From: CAYLLN01 sp033762315 | GTDB taxonomy: Bacteria; Planctomycetota; Planctomycetia; Pirellulales; Pirellulaceae | Length of the DNA: 64,000 bases | Direction of reading: 5' to 3' | NCBI GenBank assembly: GCA_033762315.1 | Contig: JANRLS010000165.1 | Span: forward strand, 1-64,000 | In this document: piece after piece, positions 1 to 8,061 of the stretch | How positions within the stretch are numbered: position 1 is the first letter of the stretch | Layout of the letters: every line of letters starts with the position of its first letter | Made by a program: the position numbers and the translations under genes | Notes under the pieces: model-generated | Databases searched by the model: none | What the model saw: only the letters and a program-made list of their open reading frames with translations | What the model was told of the DNA's origin: nothing

Positions 1-117
1 CATCCTTATCCCTCCGGGAGAAGGTGGCGTGCTCAGCGAGTCGGTGGATGTGTGTCGGCCGGCCGGAAGACCCTCTTCCGGCCTGCGGCCGCCTTCTCCC
101 CGAGGGAGAAGGGTTGC
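1..117. repeat. Composite palindromic element inside the kinase FGE-like domain
   Basis: Two 21-bp near-palindromes of the form CCTTCTCCC...GGGAGAAGG bracket the element (4-24 and 92-112). Between them is a perfect 10-bp inverted repeat (61-70 with 74-83, 3-nt loop). On the coding strand the element stays open and follows directly after a WLTEHE stretch, where FGE-like proteins normally continue towards the RLPTEAEWE motif. It is therefore an in-frame insertion or a frame-preserving terminal element. The continuation is outside the window. Confidence 0.8.
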
Positions 118-3100
118 TTCATGCTCGGTCAGCCACTTGCAGTAGGCCACGGCGTCGTTCCAGGTGATGAACGCCGCTGGCAGATCGTCGTCCGCGAAGC
201 TTAGATAGGTCTGGAGCTTGGTGTCGTCCTGTGCCGCCTTCTCCGCTTCCGTGACATAGCCGGTAGCAGAAAACCTCTTGAACTGTCCAACCGTCACTTC
301 GGTCGCGCTCATCAAGAATGGCTTGGTGAGCACGACCCGATGCTGCGGCCGTTCGGCTTTCTGAATGCGATCTTTCGTCGCTTGATCGGCGCCGAACTCC
401 TCCGCCGCCTTGAGCGCCGCCGCGATTTGCTCATCGCTGCTCCCCATCAAGAACTCGCCGGGCGGGATGAGAATCATCGTCTGCCCGACGGAGTTCGTCG
501 TTTCGATCTTCGTGCCGAGATAATCGGCCCAGGCTTGCTGATGGGCTTTGGCCTGCTGGGCGTCGAACGGAGCGACGGCAGGGGGCGGAGCGCTGCTGGA
601 CAAGCCGGCAGCGGCGCCTGGCGACCAGCACTCCGGCGGCAGACGCCAGACAACGACTTCCTTCGCATGGTCCCCGACGGTCAGGGCGAAGCGGCCGTCG
701 GGGGTGACGTCGAGCGACTCCAGCGGCAGCGAGTGCTCGGCAAACTCGTGGACGACCTTGCCGGTTGCTTGCGAGGCGATTTGCAGATGATTGCCGCCGA
801 AGAGGAAGTAGGGCACCGACGGGAGCGGGACGACGAGACGCGAGGACTGCTTCTTGGGATTGAAGATCTTGACGACCGGTTTGCCCGGCTCGCGCAGCTC
901 CCCGCTGGCGCTGGTTGTTCCCAGAACGAGCGTGCGGCCATCGGCCAGATACCGCACCGCAAAATAGCTCGTTTCGCTCGCCGGCGCATCCAAGGCGATT
1001 TCGCTTCCGTCGGCCGTGTTCCACAGCTTCAAGGAAGTGCTCTTGCCCGCGGCATCGCGCTCCGCACTGGACCCCGATGCCAGTCGGCGCCCGTCGCCGG
1101 AAAAAGCGAGCGCGCGAACTTCAGTCGTGTGGCCGGCGAGCGTACGCTGGACGCTCCACGAGGGGACGTCCAGCAAGCGGATCGTGCCGTCGTGCAGACC
1201 GACGGCGAGGCGCGCGCTGTCGGGCGAGAACTCCGCGGAACAAACGGGCGAGCCAGCGGGGTGCGTGTGGAGGAGCGCGCCGTCCTCGCTGCGGTACAGA
1301 TAGACGGCCCCGAGCGCGAGATTCTCGCTTCCTCCTCCGGCTGCCACGAACTTGCCGTCCGGCGAGATCGCCAGCGCTACGAGGCCATGTTTCTGCGACA
1401 GCGGCTGATTCCAAACCAGTTCGTCGGTCGCCAGCTTTTTCCACTGCACGCCGTAATCGACGGCCAGCGCGGCATGAACCCCGTCGGGCGCGGCGGCGAC
1501 CAGGCGGACGCGCGTCGCCTTCGAGGTGAGCTTGCCCGCGATCTCCAAAGCCGGCCCGTCGGGAAGCGGCGTGCGGGGAGACCTGCTAGCGGGGCCAGCA
1601 GTGGCGCCCGGCGGGGCGGATGGTATTGAAGTGGATTGCATCGGCTTGAACACGCCGTGCTCGCTGGCGATGACGCACTGCGGCAGGGCGGCCACGAGTT
1701 GCTTCACCCCGGCAGCGCTCAATTTGGTTCCTTGTGCCCCCAGATTTTTTAATGACTTCATCCGACTGAGATGGGGCACCGTCGCATCGGTCACCTGGAC
1801 GCCATAAAGACTCAGGTTGGACAGACTCTTCAATTCCGACAGTTTTTGGACCCCCTCGTCACCCAGTTTCGTACCGTCGAGCCGCAGCGATTCCAGCTTC
1901 ACCAGTTGGGCGAGCGTCGTTCCGCAGGCGTCGGTCAATTGCTCGCAGCTAATGAGTTGCAGATGGGTCAAGTTCGGAAGTTTTTTGAGCTCGGCCAGCG
2001 ACGCATCGGTCACGGGGAGCCCATCGAGAGCAAGCGACTTTAAGCCGGTGAACTGACGGAGCTTCTTCAAGCACTCGGCGGTGAGGGGATTGCCGCCGAC
2101 ATGGAGCGACGTGAGGCTGCGGGAGGCGAGCAACGCGGACAGGTCGGGATCGGTCACCTTGGATCCAGAGACGGACAGCCGGGCCAGCTTGGGCAGCTTG
2201 GCCACATGAGCGAGCCCGTCTTTCCCCAGCGGAACATTGACCAGTTTCACCTCGTCGATTTCGGGAAAGAGCAATAGCCGGGCAAGGTCGTTGTCCGTAA
2301 CCGCGGGGTTATTCAGCGTGACCACGGTGATCGGCTTGCTCTTGCGGAGATACTCGTCGTAGCTGGCGATCTCTTCCAGATATTCAAGCGGCCCCACCAG
2401 CACCTGCGCCTTGATCGCGAACAGCCATTCCAGAGCCGCGCGCGGCGAGTCGGCTCCTTCCGCCCGGACCCACTTCGCCCCGACGATCTTGCCGTGATGG
2501 TTGTTGCCGGAGGAATCGCGCAAAACGTCGCCTGCGCCTTCGTCGAAGTGGTACAGGGCCAGCGTGTCGGCATCGGAGTGGAATCGCGTAGGTGGCGGAA
2601 AATCCTCGCCGTACCGAGCGATACGTGAAATACGGATTTCATCAAGGCGTCCTTGAAACTCTCGCCCAAGTTGCACGACGGACGTATCGACCGCCTTGAG
2701 GTTCGCTGCGTTGATGGGCCGAGATTGAACCACCCTGCCGTCCACGCACAGCCGCGCGACACCAGTATCGAGAACTGCCGCTACATGCGTGCGCCGATTG
2801 AGCGGCACAGATTGCGAACGTAATTGCAGCGCACTCAACCAGAAAAACTCGCACTGACGCTGGGAATCGAAACGAAGACCGAACTCGGGCGGGCCCGCCG
2901 AGAACACATGTCCCACATTCGCTGATTGATTCAGCTCCACAAACCCCTCAATCGTGAGCGGTTTCGTCACGTCTAGCGGCAAACCCGACACCTCCACCCG
3001 CGCCTTGCCATCGAAGGCGAGCGACAATTCATTCGGCGTGACATCCGCTGGCACCATTCGACCCACCCGCACCCACTTCGCACCCACAATTTTGCCGTGG

Positions 3101-5811
3101 TAGCCGTTGCCGGAGGAGTCTTCCAAGACGTCGCCGACGCCTTCGTCAAAGTGGTATAGAGCGAGAGTATGAGTATCGGGTTCGAATCGTGGGAGCGGCG
3201 TGTAATCTTCGTTGTAGCGTGATGTCGAAGAAAAGCGGATTTCATCGACGACGCCATCGAAACGCCGAGAAGAGTTTGTTGCATTCGGTAACTCGTAGCC
3301 GATCCAAGAGTCCGTAATCTTCGCCGTGGGGGCTACAACCGGGGAACCCGCTTGCCGTTTTACCAATTTCCCGTTGACATATAGCCGAGATTCCTCAGCG
3401 TCAACGCAGTAAGCGAGGTAGGTCCACTCGTCGGATTCGGGTACCCTTGGCCCAAAAATATCACGATGGAGTTTATCATCCAACCCAAACTCGGCGCCGT
3501 GCGGCATTCGATGGGCCAAATGAAACTGGACGGGCATCCGACCGTTGATCCGTACAACAGGCATGATGTTGGTGCCAAATTTCTTGATCCGGCATTCAAG
3601 CGTGCAAGGTGCGGCGTCGGAAACTAAACCAGGAAGAGTGATTGCGCTCTTGGATACATCAAATTGCAACGCGGAATCGACGATAAAGTCAGGTGGCTTG
3701 GTTGACGAACCGTCGGCCCGGACCCACTTCGCGCCGACAATCTTGCCGTGGTGGTTGTTGCCGGAGGAATCCTTCAGCACGTCGCCGGCGCCTTCGTCGA
3801 AGTGGTAGAGGGCTAGCGTGTCGGCATCGGAAACGAAGTGCGGTTCGGGGGTGAATTCGGTCGCGCCCTGATAACGCCAGGCCTTGGAGATGCGCACTTC
3901 GTGTAAGGTGGCCGCTCGTATGCCGAGCGTGCCGCCCAAACGGAGCGGGCCGCGGACGCGCCACGCCGGATCGATGCCAGCGCTTTTGCCCGGCTTGCCG
4001 TTGACATAGACGCGGAGCTGCGAGTTCTTGCCCCAGACCGCCGCCACATGCGTTCGCTTCCCAAGCTCGGCACCCAAACTGGAAGTGCTGAACTCGCCGG
4101 CATTGGCTGCCACCGCGGTCCACTCTCCGTCGCTCAGTTTGAGTTTGAACTGGACATCCCCCTCCGCTCCCATCGTAATGAGGGACGAAGTCTTGGGGTC
4201 CGGATCGAAGCGCTGCGGCGTGACCCAGGCTTCGAGCGTCAGGGGAGGATCGCCAGTAAACTCAAACGACGGGACATCCACATAGCTCCCTTCGCCCAGC
4301 TGGAGCGCGAACTCGCCCGACTTTCTCACGGCCGTCGGCTGCGGAGCATCGCCAGGCGTCGGTGCGACCGTGACGCTCCCCCCTTCCGGCACCTTGATCT
4401 CGGCGATCTTGTTGCCGTCTTTGTCGCGAACGATGACCCAGATGCCGAGGGCGATGAGCAGCAAGCCGCCGAGACCACCGGCAATGAGAGCCGCGTGACC
4501 CCGCCACCACGGAGGATTCTTGGCCTTGGCCACCGGTCGCGGAGTGTTTTCACGGGCGAGTTGAATCGACCGTGCCGAAACGGGGTCGGTGGTGTGGAGC
4601 GGATTGACGAGGGCGACGGTCGCCGCGTTGCCATCGGGTGCAGCGGGAGCTTGCGTGAGCGCGGCGATGCCGGCGATGGTGGGCTGCAATCGGGCGGCAC
4701 CGGGGTTTGCCGACTTGGAATGTGAGTCGGAAGTCGGGGGACGGGAGACGAATGGGGCAGACGCGGCTCCTGACGGCTGGCCGCCGAGGACCGCCAATGC
4801 CGCTTCGACTTCGGCCATCGTGGCGTAGCGGTCTTCGGGCTTTTTGGCGACCATCTTTTGGAAGATGGGGTCGAGCGCGGCGAGGATTTCCCTCGCTGGC
4901 GCGTCGGGCTTGTGTGTCAGCAGCGATGGAATCGGCGCGGTCTGGTGGGCCATCAGCTTCTTCACCAGCGTTTCGCCGTCGTACAGGTTCCGGCCGGAGA
5001 TCAGGCGATAGAGCGTGCAGCCCAGGCTGTAGATATCGGCCCGGGCGTCGGCGGTGTGGGTGTCGAACGCCTGCTCGGGGGCCATGAAATCGACGGTCCC
5101 CATCACCTGGCCCGATTGCGTCAGGCCATCCTGGGCGGCGACATCGCTGTCGAAGCGGGCGAGGCCCATGTCGAGGATTTTCACCGTCCCCTTCTTATCG
5201 AGCAGCAAATTCGCCGGCTTGATGTCGCGATGCACCACCCCTTCGCCGTGGGCAAACGCCAGCCCACGGGCTGCCTGCCGGACATAGTCCACCGCTCGTT
5301 CCACCGGCAGCGGCCCTTCGGCGGCGATGATGCCCGACAAATCGCGCCCTTCGACATACTCCATCACCAGATACCACACGCCCCGCTGCACGCTGGCGTC
5401 GTGGGCCTGCACGATGTTCGGATGCGAAAGCCTGGCGGCCGCCTTGACCTCGCGCTGAAACCGCTGCACCGCGGCAGCATCTTTCGTGAGCGCCGCCGGC
5501 AAGAGCTTAATCGCCACCAGGCGATCCATGTGCCGATGCTGGGCTTTGAAGACCTGCCCCATGCCGCCGGCACCGATTTTGGCCAGGAGGATATAGTCGC
5601 CCAGCACCAGTGGCGTGCCGGTGCCAGAGAGCAGTTCTTCCGACTGAAACGGCGTGAGTTTCCCGTGCTCGACCAGTCGTTTGGCCAGCGTCTCGCCGTC
5701 TTTCGGCTTTTGCCCGGCGGGAAGCGCATTCCAAAAGGTCTTGATCTCGCCTGCCGACGACAATCCCGCGGCGATCAGGGCCTTCGCGAATTGATCGGCA
5801 GAGAGTGGCAT
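1..5811 (-). CDS. Giant receptor-type Ser/Thr kinase with LamG, LRR, WD40-like and FGE-like modules (C-terminus off the left edge)
   Basis: One open frame runs from the ATG at 5811 to the window edge (1937 codons) without a stop. It starts with a ~70-residue leader shared with the kinase at 8062-12249, then a Hanks-type kinase domain (~70-335) with GAGGMG loop, VAIK lysine, HRDIKPAN (H194) and DMG in place of DFG. A membrane helix lies at ~441-462. Beyond it, presumably outside the cytoplasm, are three LamG-like sandwiches (~497-1115), leucine-rich repeats (~1116-1390), WD40-like blades (~1417-1730) and an FGE/SUMF1-like domain beginning with a MILIPPGEF motif near residue 1780. Kinase function is well supported and ligand binding by the outer modules is inferred. 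It lies 42 bp after the RidA gene and may share a transcript with it and the HEAT gene. A palindromic element interrupts the FGE-like domain at 1-117. Confidence 0.93.
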   Translation of the reverse strand, partial: MPLSADQFAKALIAAGLSSAGEIKTFWNALPAGQKPKDGETLAKRLVEHGKLTPFQSEELLSGTGTPLVLGDYILLAKIGAGGMGQVFKAQHRHMDRLVAIKLLPAALTKDAAAVQRFQREVKAAARLSHPNIVQAHDASVQRGVWYLVMEYVEGRDLSGIIAAEGPLPVERAVDYVRQAARGLAFAHGEGVVHRDIKPANLLLDKKGTVKILDMGLARFDSDVAAQDGLTQSGQVMGTVDFMAPEQAFDTHTADARADIYSLGCTLYRLISGRNLYDGETLVKKLMAHQTAPIPSLLTHKPDAPAREILAALDPIFQKMVAKKPEDRYATMAEVEAALAVLGGQPSGAASAPFVSRPPTSDSHSKSANPGAARLQPTIAGIAALTQAPAAPDGNAATVALVNPLHTTDPVSARSIQLARENTPRPVAKAKNPPWWRGHAALIAGGLGGLLLIALGIWVIVRDKDGNKIAEIKVPEGGSVTVAPTPGDAPQPTAVRKSGEFALQLGEGSYVDVPSFEFTGDPPLTLEAWVTPQRFDPDPKTSSLITMGAEGDVQFKLKLSDGEWTAVAANAGEFSTSSLGAELGKRTHVAAVWGKNSQLRVYVNGKPGKSAGIDPAWRVRGPLRLGGTLGIRAATLHEVRISKAWRYQGATEFTPEPHFVSDADTLALYHFDEGAGDVLKDSSGNNHHGKIVGAKWVRADGSSTKPPDFIVDSALQFDVSKSAITLPGLVSDAAPCTLECRIKKFGTNIMPVVRINGRMPVQFHLAHRMPHGAEFGLDDKLHRDIFGPRVPESDEWTYLAYCVDAEESRLYVNGKLVKRQAGSPVVAPTAKITDSWIGYELPNATNSSRRFDGVVDEIRFSSTSRYNEDYTPLPRFEPDTHTLALYHFDEGVGDVLEDSSGNGYHGKIVGAKWVRVGRMVPADVTPNELSLAFDGKARVEVSGLPLDVTKPLTIEGFVELNQSANVGHVFSAGPPEFGLRFDSQRQCEFFWLSALQLRSQSVPLNRRTHVAAVLDTGVARLCVDGRVVQSRPINAANLKAVDTSVVQLGREFQGRLDEIRISRIARYGEDFPPPTRFHSDADTLALYHFDEGAGDVLRDSSGNNHHGKIVGAKWVRAEGADSPRAALEWLFAIKAQVLVGPLEYLEEIASYDEYLRKSKPITVVTLNNPAVTDNDLARLLLFPEIDEVKLVNVPLGKDGLAHVAKLPKLARLSVSGSKVTDPDLSALLASRSLTSLHVGGNPLTAECLKKLRQFTGLKSLALDGLPVTDASLAELKKLPNLTHLQLISCEQLTDACGTTLAQLVKLESLRLDGTKLGDEGVQKLSELKSLSNLSLYGVQVTDATVPHLSRMKSLKNLGAQGTKLSAAGVKQLVAALPQCVIASEHGVFKPMQSTSIPSAPPGATAGPASRSPRTPLPDGPALEIAGKLTSKATRVRLVAAAPDGVHAALAVDYGVQWKKLATDELVWNQPLSQKHGLVALAISPDGKFVAAGGGSENLALGAVYLYRSEDGALLHTHPAGSPVCSAEFSPDSARLAVGLHDGTIRLLDVPSWSVQRTLAGHTTEVRALAFSGDGRRLASGSSAERDAAGKSTSLKLWNTADGSEIALDAPASETSYFAVRYLADGRTLVLGTTSASGELREPGKPVVKIFNPKKQSSRLVVPLPSVPYFLFGGNHLQIASQATGKVVHEFAEHSLPLESLDVTPDGRFALTVGDHAKEVVVWRLPPECWSPGAAAGLSSSAPPPAVAPFDAQQAKAHQQAWADYLGTKIETTNSVGQTMILIPPGEFLMGSSDEQIAAALKAAEEFGADQATKDRIQKAERPQHRVVLTKPFLMSATEVTVGQFKRFSATGYVTEAEKAAQDDTKLQTYLSFADDDLPAAFITWNDAVAYCKWLTEHEATLLPRGEGGRRPEEGLPAGRHTSTDSLSTPPSPGGIRM
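2465..3834 (-). repeat. Three ~118-bp direct repeats encoding the LamG domain ends
   Basis: Near-identical segments at about 2465-2582, 3068-3185 and 3717-3834 each encode the same block, containing LALYHFDEG, SSGN and GKIVGAKWVR. They mark tandem duplication of a LamG-like module inside the kinase gene, with spacings of about 600 and 650 bp. DNA-level similarity is higher in these blocks than in the rest of the three modules. Confidence 0.85.
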
Positions 5812-5853
5812 GAAACCCCCGGAAGGATGGCTCCATGATAGCCCAACCGCGGG

Positions 5854-6300
5854 CTAGTCCGCCACTTCCACGGTCAGCTCAATCTCGACCGCGGCGTTGC
5901 CGGGAAGTTGATAGACGCCGATGGCGCTGCGGGTGTGCCAGCCGGCATCGTCCCCCCACAGTTCCAAGAGCAGGTCGGTCGCGCCGTGAATCACTTGCGG
6001 CGTGTTGGTGAACCCCTCGGCAGCGTTCACCAGGCCGAGCACATGGACGATCCGCTTTACTTTGGCCAGATCGCCGACAACCCACTTCACCGCCATCAGA
6101 CAACGCAGGATCGAGTCGCGAGCCGCCTCGTACCCCTGCTCGACGGAAACCTCCTTGCCGACTTTGCCCACCTGCGGCGAAACCTGGCCGCTGGTGCGAA
6201 TGATGTTGCCCACTTTGATCGCCGGCCGCAACTTGCCGCGCTGGGCGGGTGGATCGGGCAGGACGAGATGCTTGGCGGCGAGTTTGTCTTCGATGGACAT
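5854..6300 (-). CDS. RidA/YjgF-family protein
   Basis: This 148-residue protein has the RidA (YjgF/YER057c/UK114) layout: an early GNIIRTSGQVS strand, the SILRCLMAVKWVVGDL helix, VLGLVNAAEGF, and a closing AVEIELTVEV strand. RidA proteins form trimers; the archetype deaminates reactive 2-aminoacrylate intermediates. The usual catalytic arginine near the C-terminal third is not obvious, and the ENDGHARSA-like stretch reads WHTRSAIGVYQL, as in the subgroup common beside amino-acid genes, so the substrate is unknown. It sits 33 bp after the HEAT-repeat gene and 42 bp before the giant kinase, all on the minus strand, so cotranscription is plausible. No clear Shine-Dalgarno precedes the ATG. Confidence 0.88.
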   Translation of the reverse strand: MSIEDKLAAKHLVLPDPPAQRGKLRPAIKVGNIIRTSGQVSPQVGKVGKEVSVEQGYEAARDSILRCLMAVKWVVGDLAKVKRIVHVLGLVNAAEGFTNTPQVIHGATDLLLELWGDDAGWHTRSAIGVYQLPGNAAVEIELTVEVAD

Positions 6301-6333
6301 GAGGAAGGGCTCGGGCTCGGGAGGAGACAGCGG

Positions 6334-7824
6334 CTACGGTTTGCCCCGTTTCGTGATGGCGTCGAGGGCTTGTTTGGCTTTGAGCTTGACGATGCCGTTC
6401 TCGTCGCTCGCGGCGGCGGTGGTTAGCTGCTTGGCCGAGAGATCGGTGCCGATGTCGGCCAGGATGTTGCAGGCTTCCATGCGGATGATCCACTCCGGAT
6501 CGCCGAGCAGCACGAGGACATCCTTTTCGGCGGCCGGACCCATCGCCTTGAGGGCGGCGGCAGCCTGGCTGCGCGTTCCCGCCTCAGCCATTTTGCCCGT
6601 GAGTAACGGGGCGACCGTCGGGTCTTGCAGCCGACCGAGCGCTCGCAAGGCGGCATGAACGGTGAAGAGGTGCTTATCGCTAAGGGCGACCGCGAGCGCG
6701 GGGACTTCCGCCAGGGTGCCCCATTTTTCCAGGGCCTCGGCCGAGTATTGCCGCACGAATATATCTTCGTGAATCAGCTGCGGGGCGATCTGGCGGCCGA
6801 TTTCGGCATCGGGCTGCGGCGGGTCTTTGTCCTTGAGCTTACGGAGCGCGTCCTTGATCTTGTTCTTATCTCCGCCGGTCAGATTCGCCAGGATTTCGGC
6901 CCGCTCGGCATCGGCCAGGGGCTTTTTCCGCTCAGCCGCGGCTGCCTCTTGCCGGGCCTTCATTTCGGCGGCGGCCTGAGCCTGCTCCGCACGGAGCTTG
7001 ACCAGTTCTTCTTCGGTCAACAGGTCGATTCGCACCGTCAGGGGGACACGAGTCGTGGTGTTTGCCTCGCGAGCGATGATCTGCCCGTCGTAGGCGATGC
7101 TCAGCGGCAGGCCGGCCGTTTTATCGAAGGTGTAGATGCCGACGAGCGACAGTTCCAGCTTCGGCCCATCCCCGGCCTTCTCCACGGTTTTCAGAGCCAC
7201 TTTGCGCTCGATGGCGACCTTGTTGCCGACGGTCTCCTTCACCGTGTAGTCGGTGGTTTGCTCGGCATTGAGGCGTTCCTTTTCGGTGTCGTCGCGAAAG
7301 GGGCCGCGCGAGGCGGCGGTGACACTGATGATCTCCTTCTCGGTGAGGGACCAGGCGGGCTTGGCCTCTTCGGGGAACGACTCGAAGATCAGGTTGGCGA
7401 GGTTGCCGAGCATATAGGTGACTTGCGATTGCCCCCGCTCGCTGACCACCTGACCGCGGTCATTCAGCGTCAATTCGTGCCCGGTGAATTCGAATGGACT
7501 GCGGGGAAAGCGCATCGACGGAAAGCGCGGCGGGCCAAAGCCGCGGGCCACACCCGGCTTCAGCTCGGAACGCTCCCCCAGTCGCGGATTGCTGAGCAGC
7601 ACCTTGGCATTTCCCGCGTCGAGCGACTGCACCTTGAACTCCGGATGGCCGCTGTGGATGGCGATTTCGTCCCCCCGGTCGGCCCGGATTTCGACCTTAT
7701 AAACGTGCGCCGCTCCCGCCTTGAGCTTGTAGCGCAGCGGCCCCTCGGCAAGTGCAGGGGCAGCGAGAACAATGACCACGAGCGCGGCCAAGAGGCTCGT
7801 ACCCAACAGAAACCGAGCGTTCAT
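6334..7824 (-). CDS. Exported HEAT-repeat protein
   Basis: The chosen start is the ATG at 7824, preceded by GGCGGAG and followed by a signal peptide (MNARFLLG..., hydrophobic core, cleavage near ALAEG). The longest frame begins further upstream at 7887 but adds a non-signal leader. The mature protein (~475 residues) has a beta-rich N-terminal half with no family I recognise. A charged Ala/Glu/Lys helical stretch follows (~270-310), then four to five HEAT/PBS-lyase-like helical repeats to the C-terminus (for example the LGDPEWIIRMEACNILADIG repeat). HEAT arrays are protein-interaction scaffolds and an extracytoplasmic location is inferred. It is the first gene of a probable HEAT-RidA-kinase unit. 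Confidence 0.8.
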   Translation of the reverse strand: MNARFLLGTSLLAALVVIVLAAPALAEGPLRYKLKAGAAHVYKVEIRADRGDEIAIHSGHPEFKVQSLDAGNAKVLLSNPRLGERSELKPGVARGFGPPRFPSMRFPRSPFEFTGHELTLNDRGQVVSERGQSQVTYMLGNLANLIFESFPEEAKPAWSLTEKEIISVTAASRGPFRDDTEKERLNAEQTTDYTVKETVGNKVAIERKVALKTVEKAGDGPKLELSLVGIYTFDKTAGLPLSIAYDGQIIAREANTTTRVPLTVRIDLLTEEELVKLRAEQAQAAAEMKARQEAAAAERKKPLADAERAEILANLTGGDKNKIKDALRKLKDKDPPQPDAEIGRQIAPQLIHEDIFVRQYSAEALEKWGTLAEVPALAVALSDKHLFTVHAALRALGRLQDPTVAPLLTGKMAEAGTRSQAAAALKAMGPAAEKDVLVLLGDPEWIIRMEACNILADIGTDLSAKQLTTAAASDENGIVKLKAKQALDAITKRGKP

Positions 7825-8061
7825 GGCTGAAACTCCGCCTGCGAGAAGGGAGAGAGGTCGAAGACAAATCTCAAACGAGTATAGCAACCTCGCAACGCGG
7901 ATTCAGCAGGCCGGAATCGGCTACAAACCGATGTTGTGGTACCACTTGGGCCAGTGTCTGCCGACCGAGGTTGCGCTGTTGGATAAACTGTCGGCCGGCT
8001 GGGGCTTGCATGCCTCGTGCGGAAACGAGCGTTGTGGCCACTTTGAAGAGGGGTTGGGGGG

